A DNA stretch of 64,000 nt from an uncultured Clostridia bacterium (GTDB taxonomy: Bacteria; Bacillota; Clostridia; Peptostreptococcales; Anaerovoracaceae): contig CAMYVY010000011.1 of assembly GCA_947302715.1 (NCBI GenBank), positions 1 to 64,000 on the forward strand, given 5' to 3'. Shown here piece after piece: positions 48,981 through 59,485 of the stretch. Below the pieces are notes generated by a model that made no database searches, was not told where the DNA came from, and worked only from the letters and a program-made list of their open reading frames with translations. Each line of letters starts with the position of its first letter. Positions within the stretch are counted from its first letter, which is position 1. Position numbers and translations under genes: made by a program.

Positions 48981-50384
48981 CGAGATTTAGAACTTAGAGC
49001 GCTGCATAGGCAGACTGCGGATTATGCGGACAAGGTTGTTACCGTGAATGGATGGGTAAGGACCAACCGCAATAATAATCACTTTGGATTTATCGAATTG
49101 AACGACGGAAGTTTCTTCAAGCCGGTTCAGGTTGTTTATGAGGCGGACAGTCTTGCAAACTATTCCGAAATTGCCAAGGTCAATGTCTCTGCAGCGCTTA
49201 GTGTAACAGGTACAGTTGTCCTGACTCCGGAAGCAAAGCAGCCGTTTGAGATCAAGGCGAGCGAGATTACTCTTCTTGCTGATACTGATCCGGATTATCC
49301 GCTTCAAAAGAAGCGTCACTCTATGGAATTTCTTAGGGAAATTGCGCACTTAAGACCGAGGAGCAATACGTTTTCTGCAGTATTCAGAGTGAGGTCGCTG
49401 GTTGCTTATGCAATCCATAAGTTCTTCCAGGAGAGAGACTTCGTTTACGTACATACCCCAATCATCACGGGAAGTGATGCAGAGGGTGCGGGCGAGATGT
49501 TCCAGGTTACAACTCTTGATCTTGACAATTTGCCGAGAGTTGAGGAGGGAGATAAGGCCGGAAGCATCGACTACGATCAGGACTTCTTCGGAAAGAAGAC
49601 GAGCTTAACGGTGAGCGGACAGCTGGAGGGCGAGGCCTTTGCTCTTGCTTTTAGAAACATCTACACCTTTGGTCCTACGTTTAGAGCCGAAAATTCCAAT
49701 ACCTCCAGACACGCAAGCGAATTCTGGATGATAGAGCCGGAAATGGCCTTTGCAGATTTGGAATACAATATGGAAGTTGCGGAGGAGATGGTTAAGTACA
49801 TCATCAACTTTGTTCTGGAAAGAGCTCCGGAGGAGATGTCGTTCTTTAATAGCTTCGTAGATAAAGAACTTCTAAGTCGCTTGGATAATATCGTAAACAG
49901 CGACTTCGGAAGAGTAACCTATACGGAAGCTGTTGAGATTTTAAAGAAGTCAGGCAAGGAGTTCCAATACCCCGTAGAGTGGGGCATTGATCTCCAAACA
50001 GAGCACGAAAGGTACCTGACTGAAGAAGTATATAAGAAGCCGATTTTTGTAACAGACTATCCCAAGGATATCAAAGCTTTCTACATGCGCGTGAATGACG
50101 ACAACAAAACCGTCGCCGCATGTGATTTGCTGGTCCCCGGGGTTGGCGAAATCATCGGAGGGAGCCAAAGAGAGGAACGTCTTGATGTGCTCACCGCTCG
50201 CATGGATGAACTTGGACTGGATGCCGCGGATTACGATTGGTATCTGGATCTTAGAAAATATGGTGGTGTCAAGCATGCCGGCTATGGCCTCGGATTTGAG
50301 CGCATGATAATGTACCTCACCGGAATGAGCAACATTCGTGACGTACTGCCGTTCCCACGTACACCGGGAACTGCGGAGTTTTAA
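48981..50384 (+). CDS. asnS: asparaginyl-tRNA synthetase
   Basis: OB-fold [11 protein letters not shown]; class [53 protein letters not shown]. Confidence 0.96.
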   Translation, partial: RDLELRALHRQTADYADKVVTVNGWVRTNRNNNHFGFIELNDGSFFKPVQVVYEADSLANYSEIAKVNVSAALSVTGTVVLTPEAKQPFEIKASEITLLADTDPDYPLQKKRHSMEFLREIAHLRPRSNTFSAVFRVRSLVAYAIHKFFQERDFVYVHTPIITGSDAEGAGEMFQVTTLDLDNLPRVEEGDKAGSIDYDQDFFGKKTSLTVSGQLEGEAFALAFRNIYTFGPTFRAENSNTSRHASEFWMIEPEMAFADLEYNMEVAEEMVKYIINFVLERAPEEMSFFNSFVDKELLSRLDNIVNSDFGRVTYTEAVEILKKSGKEFQYPVEWGIDLQTEHERYLTEEVYKKPIFVTDYPKDIKAFYMRVNDDNKTVAACDLLVPGVGEIIGGSQREERLDVLTARMDELGLDAADYDWYLDLRKYGGVKHAGYGLGFERMIMYLTGMSNIRDVLPFPRTPGTAEF

Positions 50385-50412
50385 ACGTAGTTTTAATTGA
50401 AAGGAGAAAAAA

Positions 50413-51633
50413 ATGGGCCTAATTAAAGCAGCGGTAGAATCCGTTACAGGAGTATTGGCAGATCAATGGAAAGAGTATATCTATTGTGATTCCATGCCCA
50501 GTGATGTACTTGTCGTAAAAGGTCACAAGCGCACCAAGGGTGGAAACAAGGGCGATGACAACATCATCACCAACGGTTCCGGAATAGCCGTTGCTGATGG
50601 TCAGTGCATGATGATTGTCGAGGATGGAAAGATTGTGGAAGTTTGTGCTGAACCGGGTAACTTCACCTACGATACATCCACGGAGCCGAGCATATTTACA
50701 GGCACCTTGGATGATGCGATCCAGACAACATTTAAGCTCATTGGAAAGCGTTTCTCCTATGGTGGGGATACGGGTCATGACCAGAGAGTTTATTATTTCA
50801 ACACCAAGGAACTCATGGATAATAAATTTGGAACTCCGAATCCAATCCCATTCAGAGTAGTCGATCAAAAGATCAATCTTGATACCGAAGTCGATTTAAG
50901 GTGCTCCGGAGTTTATTCATACAGAATCTCAGATCCGCTTCTGTTCTATACAAATGTATGCGGAAACGTGGCCGATGAATTCACAAAGGACCAGATAGAA
51001 ACTCAGATGAAAACTGAGTTCGTAAATGCGATGGCACCTGCTCTTGGAAAAATAGCTGCGCTGGGGGTTAGACCAAGTGAGCTTGCCGCTCATTATGATG
51101 ATATAACAAAGGCGATGAATGAGCAGCTTAACCAGAAGTGGAACCAGGATAGAGGTCTAAGCCTTGTATCTATTGCACTTAATCCAATCACCTTGTCAGC
51201 GGAGGATTCCGAGAGAATCAAGGCTGCGCAGACTGCTGCAGTATACAGTGACCCTGCAATGGGCGCAGGCGTGACAGTCCAGGCTCAGGCCGAGGCGATG
51301 AAGGACGCAGCTAATAATTCTGCAGGCGCGATGACCGGATTCATGGGAATGGGTATGGCTATGAATGCTGGAGGCGGTGCAGCGAATATGTATGCGCAGG
51401 CACAGAACCAGGGCCAGCCTCAAGTACAGCCGACCATGGATGTTCCTGCAGGAACCAATGCACTTGCATGGACCTGCGCAAAATGTGGAACTTCAAACAC
51501 CGGAAACTTCTGCACGGAATGCGGCTCGCCAAAGGCGGTAATTGCACCATGCAGCAAGTGCGGATACACACCTGAGGATGCGAGCAAGCTTCCTAAATTC
51601 TGCCCGATGTGTGGAACCAAGTACGGCGAATAA
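50413..51633 (+). CDS. SPFH-domain protein with C-terminal zinc ribbons (YdjI-like)
   Basis: YIYCDSMPSDVLVVKGHKRT...GKRFSYGGDTGHDQRVYYFNTKEL; C-terminal CAKCGTSNTGNFCTECG. Confidence 0.88.
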   Translation: MGLIKAAVESVTGVLADQWKEYIYCDSMPSDVLVVKGHKRTKGGNKGDDNIITNGSGIAVADGQCMMIVEDGKIVEVCAEPGNFTYDTSTEPSIFTGTLDDAIQTTFKLIGKRFSYGGDTGHDQRVYYFNTKELMDNKFGTPNPIPFRVVDQKINLDTEVDLRCSGVYSYRISDPLLFYTNVCGNVADEFTKDQIETQMKTEFVNAMAPALGKIAALGVRPSELAAHYDDITKAMNEQLNQKWNQDRGLSLVSIALNPITLSAEDSERIKAAQTAAVYSDPAMGAGVTVQAQAEAMKDAANNSAGAMTGFMGMGMAMNAGGGAANMYAQAQNQGQPQVQPTMDVPAGTNALAWTCAKCGTSNTGNFCTECGSPKAVIAPCSKCGYTPEDASKLPKFCPMCGTKYGE

Positions 51634-51645
51634 TTATGCTATTAA

Positions 51646-51672
51646 GGGACGGTTCCTTGATGGAACCGTCCC
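51646..51672 (+). repeat. GGGACGGTTCC palindromic element
   Basis: GGGACGGTTCC-TTGAT-GGAACCGTCCC, perfect 11-bp arms. Confidence 0.8.
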
Positions 51673-51722
51673 TGCTTGTTTTGACGGTTTGATATTTTGT
51701 TCGTATAAAAGGAGGTTGCGAG

Positions 51723-52811
51723 TTGAGCGCACTTCAACAATTTAAATGTCCCTGTTGTGGGGGCGCTATAGAATGGAATGCGACGTCCCAAAGCCTGAAA
51801 TGTCCCTTCTGCGATACGGAGTTTGAAATAGAAACGCTGCAGGGATACCAGGAGGATTTGAGTCAGGATAATGTTGACGACATGACCTGGAATCCTGAGC
51901 CGGGCGACGAATGGTCGCAGGAAGAAGCCCAGGGCATCCAGTCCTTTGTTTGTGAATCCTGCGGCGGAGAAATCCTTGGGGACAAAAACATGGCCGCGTC
52001 GTCATGCCCATACTGCGGAAACCCGGTTGTGGTGCCCTCTCAATTCAAGGGCGACCTGAGGCCGGACTTCGTTATTCCATTTAAAAAGACTAAAGAGGAT
52101 GCAAAGGCTGCTTATAGAGAGCATCTGGAAGGAAAGAAGTTTCTCCCCAAGGTCTTTAAGGACGAAAACCATATCGATGAGATCAAAGGTATTTACGTAC
52201 CTTTCTGGCTGTTCGATGCCAAGGCGGAAGCCCATTCCAGATACAAGGGTACCACTACCCGCGTTTGGACGGACAGCAAGTATCAGTATACAGAGACCAG
52301 CTATTACTCGATATCGAGGGGAGGATATCTGGACTTTGATCATGTTGCAATAGACGGTTCATCCAGAATGGCGGATGACTTGATGGAGTCAATCGAAGCA
52401 TTTGACTTTTCCGATGCGGTTGATTTTAACACTGCATATTTAGCCGGATATTTAGCCGACAGATATGACGTGACCGCCGAAGAGAGCATCGACAGAGCGA
52501 ACAACAGAATTCGCACGACGACTGAGGATGAATTCATGAAGACTGTCACGGGTTACGATACCGTAATTCCGGAGTCGTCGAGCGTCAGGCTTAGAGATGC
52601 CAGAGCGGATTATGCACTCTATCCTGTTTGGCTTCTAAATACGACCTGGCAGGGTGAGAGGTTTACCTTCGCGATGAACGGCCAGACGGGGAAGTTTGTC
52701 GGAGACCTGCCGGTCGATAATGGTGCATATACCAGATCCATTATATTAACTGCGCTTGGAACGGCGGCTGCGGTCTTTGCGGGACTGAGCGCTTTGTGGT
52801 TCATGGGTTAG
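51723..52811 (+). CDS. TFIIB-type zinc-ribbon protein (YdjG-like)
   Basis: FKCPCCGGAIEWNATSQSLKCPFCDTEFE; FVCESCGGEI...SCPYCGNPVVVPSQFKGDLRPDFVIPFK. Confidence 0.85.
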   Translation: MSALQQFKCPCCGGAIEWNATSQSLKCPFCDTEFEIETLQGYQEDLSQDNVDDMTWNPEPGDEWSQEEAQGIQSFVCESCGGEILGDKNMAASSCPYCGNPVVVPSQFKGDLRPDFVIPFKKTKEDAKAAYREHLEGKKFLPKVFKDENHIDEIKGIYVPFWLFDAKAEAHSRYKGTTTRVWTDSKYQYTETSYYSISRGGYLDFDHVAIDGSSRMADDLMESIEAFDFSDAVDFNTAYLAGYLADRYDVTAEESIDRANNRIRTTTEDEFMKTVTGYDTVIPESSSVRLRDARADYALYPVWLLNTTWQGERFTFAMNGQTGKFVGDLPVDNGAYTRSIILTALGTAAAVFAGLSALWFMG

Positions 52812-52823
52812 GGGGTGGAATAT

Positions 52824-53960
52824 ATGAGTGATAAACAAAGAAGAAACCCCATTAATAAACCTATGCGCGAGAGGTCCCTGGGCGTCAGAATTCTCGCAAT
52901 CGTAATCGTTATTCTGCTTACTGTGTCCATGCTTGTTACGTTCCTTCCGTCATTTGTATTTGCTGATTCGGGAGCTTCATCTGAGGAATGGAATCCTGCT
53001 ACCAGGCGAGGCGGAGACACCTGGAATGAACAAGGTTCAGATTCAAAGGGTTCGGCAAACGATAAGGCGGGCATTGAAGCGTCAATAGCTAAGCTCTTTG
53101 ATGTAATAAACGTTGATGAACCAACAAGAGATTCGTCCGGTAGGGATCCGCTGGTTGTTGATGCTGCTGATATTTTGACGGATGAAGAGGAGGAGGAACT
53201 GACCGCAGGATTAGAAGCGTTTAGGGCCGAACAAGACTTTGATATCGTGGTTCTCACGGTGTATTCGTTGGAGGGCTACGATGTCGTGGATTATGCGGAC
53301 ATGTTCTACGATAACAATGAATACGGCGGAGGAGACGAGCATGACGGTGCGCTTATTATAGTGAGCATGGAGTACAGGGATTGGACCATGATAACATCCG
53401 GCTATGGAATTACAGCCATTACGGATTATAGCCTCGACCAAATAGAAGAGGTTGTTTTACCGGAACTGAGCGAAGGTAACTATCTCCAAGCCTTCGAAAA
53501 CTTTGCTGATGAATGTGCCTACCGAGTTAGGGAGGCAAGAAAAGGAAATATAATCGATGAGTGGATAGAGGATGAACCGAGTGGCGCGGAGAATGCTTCG
53601 AATTCCAATGCTCCAGTCATAGTAAACGGCTCCGAAAACTCCGGTGGGCGCGGCGAATATCCGCTTGCAATGAACGCGGGTGCTGCCGGATTCTTGGGCG
53701 TCATAGTCTCCTTGTTCAGAAACATGAGGCTAAAATCAAAGATGAAAACCGTCAGGTACAAGTCACAGGCAAGGGACTATATCAGACAGGGAAGCATGGA
53801 GGTTACGGAGAGCAGGGATAGATACCTGTATAGAACTCTTAATCGCATTCCTATCGCGCGTGACGACGATGAACCCAAGGGCGGTCACTTTGGTGGAAGC
53901 ACCATCCACATGTCACCGGGAGGCAACTTCCACGGAGGCGGCAAGCCGGGCAAGTTCTAG
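52824..53960 (+). CDS. TPM-domain membrane protein (YdjH-like)
   Basis: TPM motif VVDAADILTDEEEEELTAGLEAFRAEQDFDIVVLTVYSLEGYDVVDYADMFYD; C-terminal Gly/His-rich tail. Confidence 0.88.
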   Translation: MSDKQRRNPINKPMRERSLGVRILAIVIVILLTVSMLVTFLPSFVFADSGASSEEWNPATRRGGDTWNEQGSDSKGSANDKAGIEASIAKLFDVINVDEPTRDSSGRDPLVVDAADILTDEEEEELTAGLEAFRAEQDFDIVVLTVYSLEGYDVVDYADMFYDNNEYGGGDEHDGALIIVSMEYRDWTMITSGYGITAITDYSLDQIEEVVLPELSEGNYLQAFENFADECAYRVREARKGNIIDEWIEDEPSGAENASNSNAPVIVNGSENSGGRGEYPLAMNAGAAGFLGVIVSLFRNMRLKSKMKTVRYKSQARDYIRQGSMEVTESRDRYLYRTLNRIPIARDDDEPKGGHFGGSTIHMSPGGNFHGGGKPGKF

Positions 53961-54043
53961 ATTAATTCTATATATTTCTAGACATCTGCCGTGAGTCAGC
54001 TGTCTAATAGACGCACATCAGACAACCTTGATATATCAAATAA

Positions 54044-54071
54044 AAACAACCAGGTATTTGCCTGGTTGTTT
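54044..54071. terminator. bidirectional terminator between convergent genes
   Basis: AAACAACCAGG-TATTTG-CCTGGTTGTTT. Confidence 0.85.
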
Positions 54072-54094
54072 CTCTATGTAAAGCATTAGTAATC

Positions 54095-54535
54095 CTATTT
54101 CGGGCATGTGATGTGCCCGATTTTTTCGATTGTATGGTGGAGCTCATCTGCCAGCTGATTCTTGGCGGCAGTATAATACATCTCCTTGCCCTCTCGGCGA
54201 GAAGAGATGAGTCCGCTGCTTTTTAGAAGCCGCAGATGGTGAGAAACCGCAGGGCTCGACATATCAACCATTGCAGCGATGTCCGCAACGCATTCCTCGC
54301 AGTGGCACAGAATCCAGAAGATCTGAAGACGTGTAGGGTCGCCGAGCTGCTTCATGGCATCCGCGACTGTCGTAATATCTTCTCTTGGTGGAATATGTTC
54401 AAAAAAATCCTCGCTCAGATTGCTGTGGTCATGCGGCAGAGTGATTTTGGCGCGGTTCTTTATGCGGCCATTTTCATGATCGTGGCCATGATCGTTATTC
54501 GTTACATGACTATGTCTATGCATATCTTCCTCCAT
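54095..54535 (-). CDS. ArsR/SmtB-family metal-responsive regulator with His-rich N-terminus
   Basis: MHRHSHVTNNDHGHDH; LGDPTRLQIFWILCHCEECVADIAAMVDMSSPAVSHHLRLLKSSGLI. Confidence 0.92.
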   Translation of the reverse strand: MEEDMHRHSHVTNNDHGHDHENGRIKNRAKITLPHDHSNLSEDFFEHIPPREDITTVADAMKQLGDPTRLQIFWILCHCEECVADIAAMVDMSSPAVSHHLRLLKSSGLISSRREGKEMYYTAAKNQLADELHHTIEKIGHITCPK

Positions 54536-54627
54536 GATTCCTAAATTGCATATCCTTAAATATTTTATTAATTTTTACGCTGACTCGTCAAGTCTAAAAA
54601 TATATGAAATAATGCGGAAATATATGT

Positions 54628-54687
54628 TTGACATTTAAAGATAGAGGGGTATAATAGATTTAACGATTAAGTAATTGTTTAATCGTT
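54628..54687 (+). promoter_or_regulatory. promoter plus ArsR-type operator
   Basis: TTGACA (54628-54633), 16-nt spacer, TATAAT (54650-54655); AACGATTAA-N8-TTAATCGTT (54662-54687). Confidence 0.8.
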
Positions 54688-54799
54688 TGAACGGTTTCAT
54701 ATCAGATTCAATTTGAGAAGCTGACAAGGATCAAGATCAATAGTTGCTATAGATATAAATCTTAAGCAATAGAAAAGCAATAGAAAATGAGGGACGCGT

Positions 54800-55018
54800 A
54801 TGAAAAAGAAATATAAAATTGATGTTGATTGCGCTAACTGCGCAAATAAAATGGAAGTCGCAACCAAGAATACCGAGGGCGTCAAAGATGCAGTTGTGAA
54901 CTTCATGGCGCTAAAGATGGAAGTTGAATTTGAGGACGGTGCTGACCCCAAAGAGGTGATGCCCAGAGTTCTGGAGAACTGTAAAAAGGTCGAGGACGAT
55001 TGCGAGATATTTCTATAA
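54800..55018 (+). CDS. stand-alone heavy-metal-associated (HMA) domain protein
   Basis: IDVDCANCANKMEVATKNTEGVKDAVVNFMALKMEVEFE. Confidence 0.85.
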   Translation: MKKKYKIDVDCANCANKMEVATKNTEGVKDAVVNFMALKMEVEFEDGADPKEVMPRVLENCKKVEDDCEIFL

Positions 55019-55034
55019 TTTTTTAGGAGAAGCA

Positions 55035-55060
55035 GGGACGGTATCCAAGAGGACCGTCCC
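55035..55060 (+). repeat. second GGGACGG...CCGTCCC palindromic element
   Basis: GGGACGGTATCC-AAGA-GGACCGTCCC. Confidence 0.75.
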
Positions 55061-55089
55061 TTGGTTGTATAGTATTAAGAAGTTAAGGC

Positions 55090-56988
55090 ATGAACAAGAA
55101 ACAACGAAAGAATTTAATACGTATCATCGCTTCGGCGGTTTTGATGATTGTACTGCACTTTGTTCCTGCAGAGGGATGGGTGCGGTTTTTGCTATACATG
55201 ATTCCTTATCTTTTGGTCGGCTACGATATTCTGATCAAAGCAGGCAAAGGCATCAAAAACAGGCAGCCGCTCGATGAGTGTCTGCTCATGGTGATAGCAA
55301 CGCTCGGAGCGATAGTGATCGCGCTCATAGATACCGGCGACTACGTGGAAGCAGTCGCGGTAATGCTGTTCTATCAGATCGGAGAATGGTTCCAGAGCTA
55401 CGCCATCGGACGAAGCCGCAAGAACATAAGCGAGCTCATGGATATTAGGCCTGACTATGCAAATGTTCGGGCCGAAGACGGAAGCCTGGAGCGAGTCGAC
55501 CCCGATGAAGTCGAAGTTGGGACAATCATAGTCTGCCAACCGGGAGAGAAGATTCCAATCGACGGCGTTGTTGTCAGTGGCCATTCGAGCCTGGATACCG
55601 CAGCGCTTACCGGAGAGAGCAAACCACGAACAGCGTCGGAGGGTGACGAGGTTATAAGCGGTTGCATCAATATGACAGGTGTTTTGGAAATCCAGACAAC
55701 CAGGGAATTCGGCGAATCCACAGCATCAAAGATCTTGGACATGGTCGAGAACGCGAGCTCCAGAAAGTCGAAGTCCGAGGACTTCATCAGCAGATTCGCC
55801 AGAATCTATACACCGGTAGTCGTAGCGTGTGCGGTCGTCCTGGCGCTCGTTCCGCCGATTGTCGGCATGATGCTTGGAAGTGACGCGAACTGGAGTACCT
55901 GGATTTACAGGGCTTTGATCTTCCTGGTAATCAGCTGCCCATGTGCGCTGGTAATCAGTATTCCGCTTAGCTTCTTTGGCGGCATCGGTGGTGCCAGCAG
56001 GGCGGGAGTTCTGGTTAAAGGGTCCAACTATTTGGAGATGCTCTCGAATACCGATACGCTCGTTTGTGATAAGACGGGGACGCTGACCGAGGGCGTATTC
56101 AGGGTAGTTAATATCGAGCCTAATGATCCCAAAATATTGGAATATGCGGCGCTCGCCGAGAGCGCGTCGTCTCATCCGATAGCGAAGAGCATCGTCGACG
56201 AATATGACGGAGAGCTAAAGCCAGCATCCAGAGTTTCGGAACTCGAGGAGATTGCCGGAAAGGGAATTATCGCGACTATAGATGGGCAAAAGGTCGCAGT
56301 CGGAAACAAGAAACTCATTTCCTCGGTTGTAACGACGCCGAGCGAATTACTGGACGCTGATTCCAACGAGGCTAGCACTGTGGTCTACGTTGCAATAGAT
56401 GGCAAGTACGCAGGAAAAATCCTGATCTCTGATGTCATTAAACCAACGGCAAAGGCAGCAATATCTGACCTCAAGGCCTGCGGTGTTAACAGAGTGATAA
56501 TGCTGACCGGTGATCAAAAGAGTGTTGCCGAGCAAGTTGCGTCGGACCTTGGGATTACCGAAGTGCATAGTGAACTTCTGCCGGGCGACAAAGTCGGAAT
56601 TGTGGAGACTTTGTTGGAGAAGAGGCCGGACGGCGACAAGGGCGCTCTTGCCTTTGTTGGTGACGGAGTTAACGATGCGCCGGTGCTTGCGAGAGCGGAT
56701 ATAGGAATCGCGATGGGAGCAATGGGGTCGGATGCTGCGATAGAAGCCGCCGATGTGGTTTTGATGGATGATGATCCAATTAAAATAGCGAAGGCAATTC
56801 GTATTTCTCGTAAGTGCCTTCGCATAGTTAAAGAAAATATTTGGTTCGCCATAGGCGTAAAGGTGATTTGCCTAATTCTTGGAGCGCTTGGAATTGCAAA
56901 CATGTGGCTTGCAATCTTTGCTGACGTGGGAGTCATGGTGATTGCTGTATTGAATGCACTCCGTGCGCTGTTCGTGAAGAATGTATAG
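55090..56988 (+). CDS. heavy-metal translocating P-type ATPase (CadA/ZntA-like)
   Basis: TGES, SCPCALVISIPLSFFGG, DKTGTLT, GDGVNDAPVLARADIGIAMG. Confidence 0.95.
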   Translation: MNKKQRKNLIRIIASAVLMIVLHFVPAEGWVRFLLYMIPYLLVGYDILIKAGKGIKNRQPLDECLLMVIATLGAIVIALIDTGDYVEAVAVMLFYQIGEWFQSYAIGRSRKNISELMDIRPDYANVRAEDGSLERVDPDEVEVGTIIVCQPGEKIPIDGVVVSGHSSLDTAALTGESKPRTASEGDEVISGCINMTGVLEIQTTREFGESTASKILDMVENASSRKSKSEDFISRFARIYTPVVVACAVVLALVPPIVGMMLGSDANWSTWIYRALIFLVISCPCALVISIPLSFFGGIGGASRAGVLVKGSNYLEMLSNTDTLVCDKTGTLTEGVFRVVNIEPNDPKILEYAALAESASSHPIAKSIVDEYDGELKPASRVSELEEIAGKGIIATIDGQKVAVGNKKLISSVVTTPSELLDADSNEASTVVYVAIDGKYAGKILISDVIKPTAKAAISDLKACGVNRVIMLTGDQKSVAEQVASDLGITEVHSELLPGDKVGIVETLLEKRPDGDKGALAFVGDGVNDAPVLARADIGIAMGAMGSDAAIEAADVVLMDDDPIKIAKAIRISRKCLRIVKENIWFAIGVKVICLILGALGIANMWLAIFADVGVMVIAVLNALRALFVKNV

Positions 56989-56991
56989 GCT

Positions 56992-58281
56992 TTAATCGTG
57001 CCAAGCCTTGTAGTCCGCAGGCAGTGCTTCCGGTATATTTTCCTTGATGTGATCCTTGATGGCGCGGTGCTTGCCGTCCAGAACGGCTTTAACCTGAATT
57101 GGAAGTCCGTATAGGTTGATGAATCCCTCGGCGTCCTTTTGATTGTAGGTGCTCTCACCAAACGATGCAAGGTCGGCATCGAAGAGCGAGTATGGGCTTA
57201 CTACTCCGCAGTTAATGATATTACCCTTATAGAGTTTAAGCTTAACCGTTCCTGTGACCGATTCCTGCGTCTTGTCGACGAAGGCGTCCAACGCTTCTCT
57301 TAGTGGGGTGAACCACTGACCGTTATAAACCAGTTCGGCGTACGTTACGGCGAACTTTTCTTTTTCGTGGGCAGTCATTTTATCGAGGGTAATGCTCTCT
57401 AAAATCTTGTGTGCCTTGTAGAGAATTGTTCCTCCTGGGGTTTCGTAGATTCCGCGGCTCTTCATTCCAACAAGACGGTTTTCAACGATGTCCAAAATGC
57501 CGATTCCGTTCTTGCCGCCGACTTCGTTAAGAGCGTAGATCAAATCTTTGACCGACATCTTTTCGCCGTTAAGTGCGACGGGAATGCCCTTCTCGAAGTC
57601 AATCGTAATCTCTGTCGGTTCGTCCGGTGCTTGCATTGGGGATACGCCCATTTCCAGGAAGCCTTCCTTGTTGTATTGAGGTTCGTTGGCGGTATCCTCC
57701 AGGTCGAGACCCTCGTGGGATAGATGCCACAGATTTTTATCCTTGGAATAGTTAGTCTCTCGACTTATTTTAAGAGGAACATTGTGCGCCTCGGCGTAGT
57801 CTATTTCGTCTTCTCTGGATTTTAGCTCCCACTCACGCCAGGGTGCGATAATCTTCATATCAGGAGCAAAGTGCTTGATGCCGAGTTCGAAACGTACCTG
57901 ATCGTTGCCTTTCCCGGTACATCCATGAACGATGGCGTCAACACCTTCATCCAATGCAACTTTTACGAGGGCCTTGGCTATGCATGGTCTTGCAGTGCTT
58001 GTCCCCAATAAATAATCTTCATAAATGGCACCGGCTTTTAGGGTGGGAATTATGTAATTATTAACATAATCGTCCTGTAAGTCCAATGCATAAAACTTTG
58101 AAGCGCCGGATCTTATGGCTTTTTCCTCCAATCCGTCCAGTTCGTCTCCTTGCCCGACATCGCCTGATACGGCGATAATCTCGCAGTTGTTGTAATTTTC
58201 TTTGAGCCATGGAATCATAACAGATGTATCCAGGCCTCCGGAATATGCCAGCACAACCTTTTTGATGTCTTCCTTCTGCAT
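56992..58281 (-). CDS. argG: argininosuccinate synthase
   Basis: [36 protein letters not shown]; likely start MQKEDIKK. Confidence 0.95.
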   Translation of the reverse strand: MQKEDIKKVVLAYSGGLDTSVMIPWLKENYNNCEIIAVSGDVGQGDELDGLEEKAIRSGASKFYALDLQDDYVNNYIIPTLKAGAIYEDYLLGTSTARPCIAKALVKVALDEGVDAIVHGCTGKGNDQVRFELGIKHFAPDMKIIAPWREWELKSREDEIDYAEAHNVPLKISRETNYSKDKNLWHLSHEGLDLEDTANEPQYNKEGFLEMGVSPMQAPDEPTEITIDFEKGIPVALNGEKMSVKDLIYALNEVGGKNGIGILDIVENRLVGMKSRGIYETPGGTILYKAHKILESITLDKMTAHEKEKFAVTYAELVYNGQWFTPLREALDAFVDKTQESVTGTVKLKLYKGNIINCGVVSPYSLFDADLASFGESTYNQKDAEGFINLYGLPIQVKAVLDGKHRAIKDHIKENIPEALPADYKAWHD

Positions 58282-58549
58282 AACCACGTCCTCCTTTCCT
58301 ATAGTTTTGTTATTGATAAAATCAAAATAAATCTGTCTGAAATAATATTCAAACACGTGAATAACTATACATCAAATAAAAAAGGCTGTCAAGGAAAATC
58401 AGAAATATATGTCATGTGAAGCATGTATAAATTAGATTTATTTGCGTATATATCCCACTACAGTAACACATCCATGGTATAATGCAAAAGATAAGGTTAA
58501 ATTTTAAATAGGAGTTATTTAGGTTATTTAGCGAGAGAACTTTTACATT

Positions 58550-59251
58550 ATGGGTAGGATTGCAGCTATAGCAGGTGGTAACCTGAAATCTACAGAAGCG
58601 CTTAATAGATACGCTCTTAGTATGACATCCAAGGACAAACCAAATGTCCTTTTTGTTCCGACTGCGAGTAGGGACGATCAGAAATACATCAAGGAATTTA
58701 AAGATGCGTTCACGGCTCTTAATTCAGAGGTTAAGACTTTAGAACTTGTGCGCGGAAGCTATACGGACTCCGAAATCGATAAGCTCCTCGCTTGGTCTGA
58801 CCTCATTTATGTTGGTGGCGGAAATGCCGTATATATGATGAATCATTGGAGAAGTCTTGGCTTCAGCGAGAAGCTTAAAAAGGTTTTTGCGAGCGATGAT
58901 GCAGTTCTAAGCGGAAATGGGGCCGGTTGCTCTTGTTGGTTCAGTTGTGGATATAGCAACAGTCAATATAATGATGGCGGAACGGATTGGCAATATATCT
59001 GGGCGGACAATCTTCTCGACCTGCAGCACAATGCGGTTTGCCCCCATTACAATGATGAGGACCGTGCGAACTTTGATAGAAGACTTTTGGAAAAGGAAAT
59101 TCCGGGATTCGGATTAGAGGACAATGTTGCTTTGATACAGGTTGGTGAGCATACGGAGTTCATTGCAAGCCATCCAAAAGCAAGGGCGTTCTACCTGATT
59201 TATTTGAACAGTCAGTTGCTTAAAAAGGAAATTGAGCTAAAGTATATATAG
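58550..59251 (+). CDS. S51-type (peptidase E-like) protein with apparent loss of nucleophile
   Basis: Class I GATase-like fold: LFVPTASRDDQ, DLIYVGGGNAVYMM, VCPHYNDEDR; elbow reads SGNGAGCSCWF. Confidence 0.8.
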   Translation: MGRIAAIAGGNLKSTEALNRYALSMTSKDKPNVLFVPTASRDDQKYIKEFKDAFTALNSEVKTLELVRGSYTDSEIDKLLAWSDLIYVGGGNAVYMMNHWRSLGFSEKLKKVFASDDAVLSGNGAGCSCWFSCGYSNSQYNDGGTDWQYIWADNLLDLQHNAVCPHYNDEDRANFDRRLLEKEIPGFGLEDNVALIQVGEHTEFIASHPKARAFYLIYLNSQLLKKEIELKYI

Positions 59252-59305
59252 AAGTATATATAAAAGCACGAAATATAACAGCGATAAACCGCGATAAACT
59301 ACAAG

Positions 59306-59326
59306 GGCCACTCATTATGAGTGGCC
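59306..59326 (+). terminator. hairpin terminator candidate
   Basis: GGCCACTCAT/ATGAGTGGCC flanked by AAG/CTT; short T tract. Confidence 0.5.
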
Positions 59327-59485
59327 TTCGTAGTGCGATGTTTATGTTTTTAAGAAAGAACGTTCAAAAGGAGTAGTTTCTGTCTCTTTTGATGTTTTAA
59401 GTATAGCGCCTGAATGTGTTGGTTCTGTTAAGAACAGTTATAATTCAGGTGCAATTTGCAAGAACAACTCCTTGATGTGTACTGC

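Noticed and set aside
54044-54071. Operator palindrome near the ArsR gene
   Set aside because: Lies at the 3' ends of two convergent genes with A/T-flanked arms, so a bidirectional terminator explains it better.
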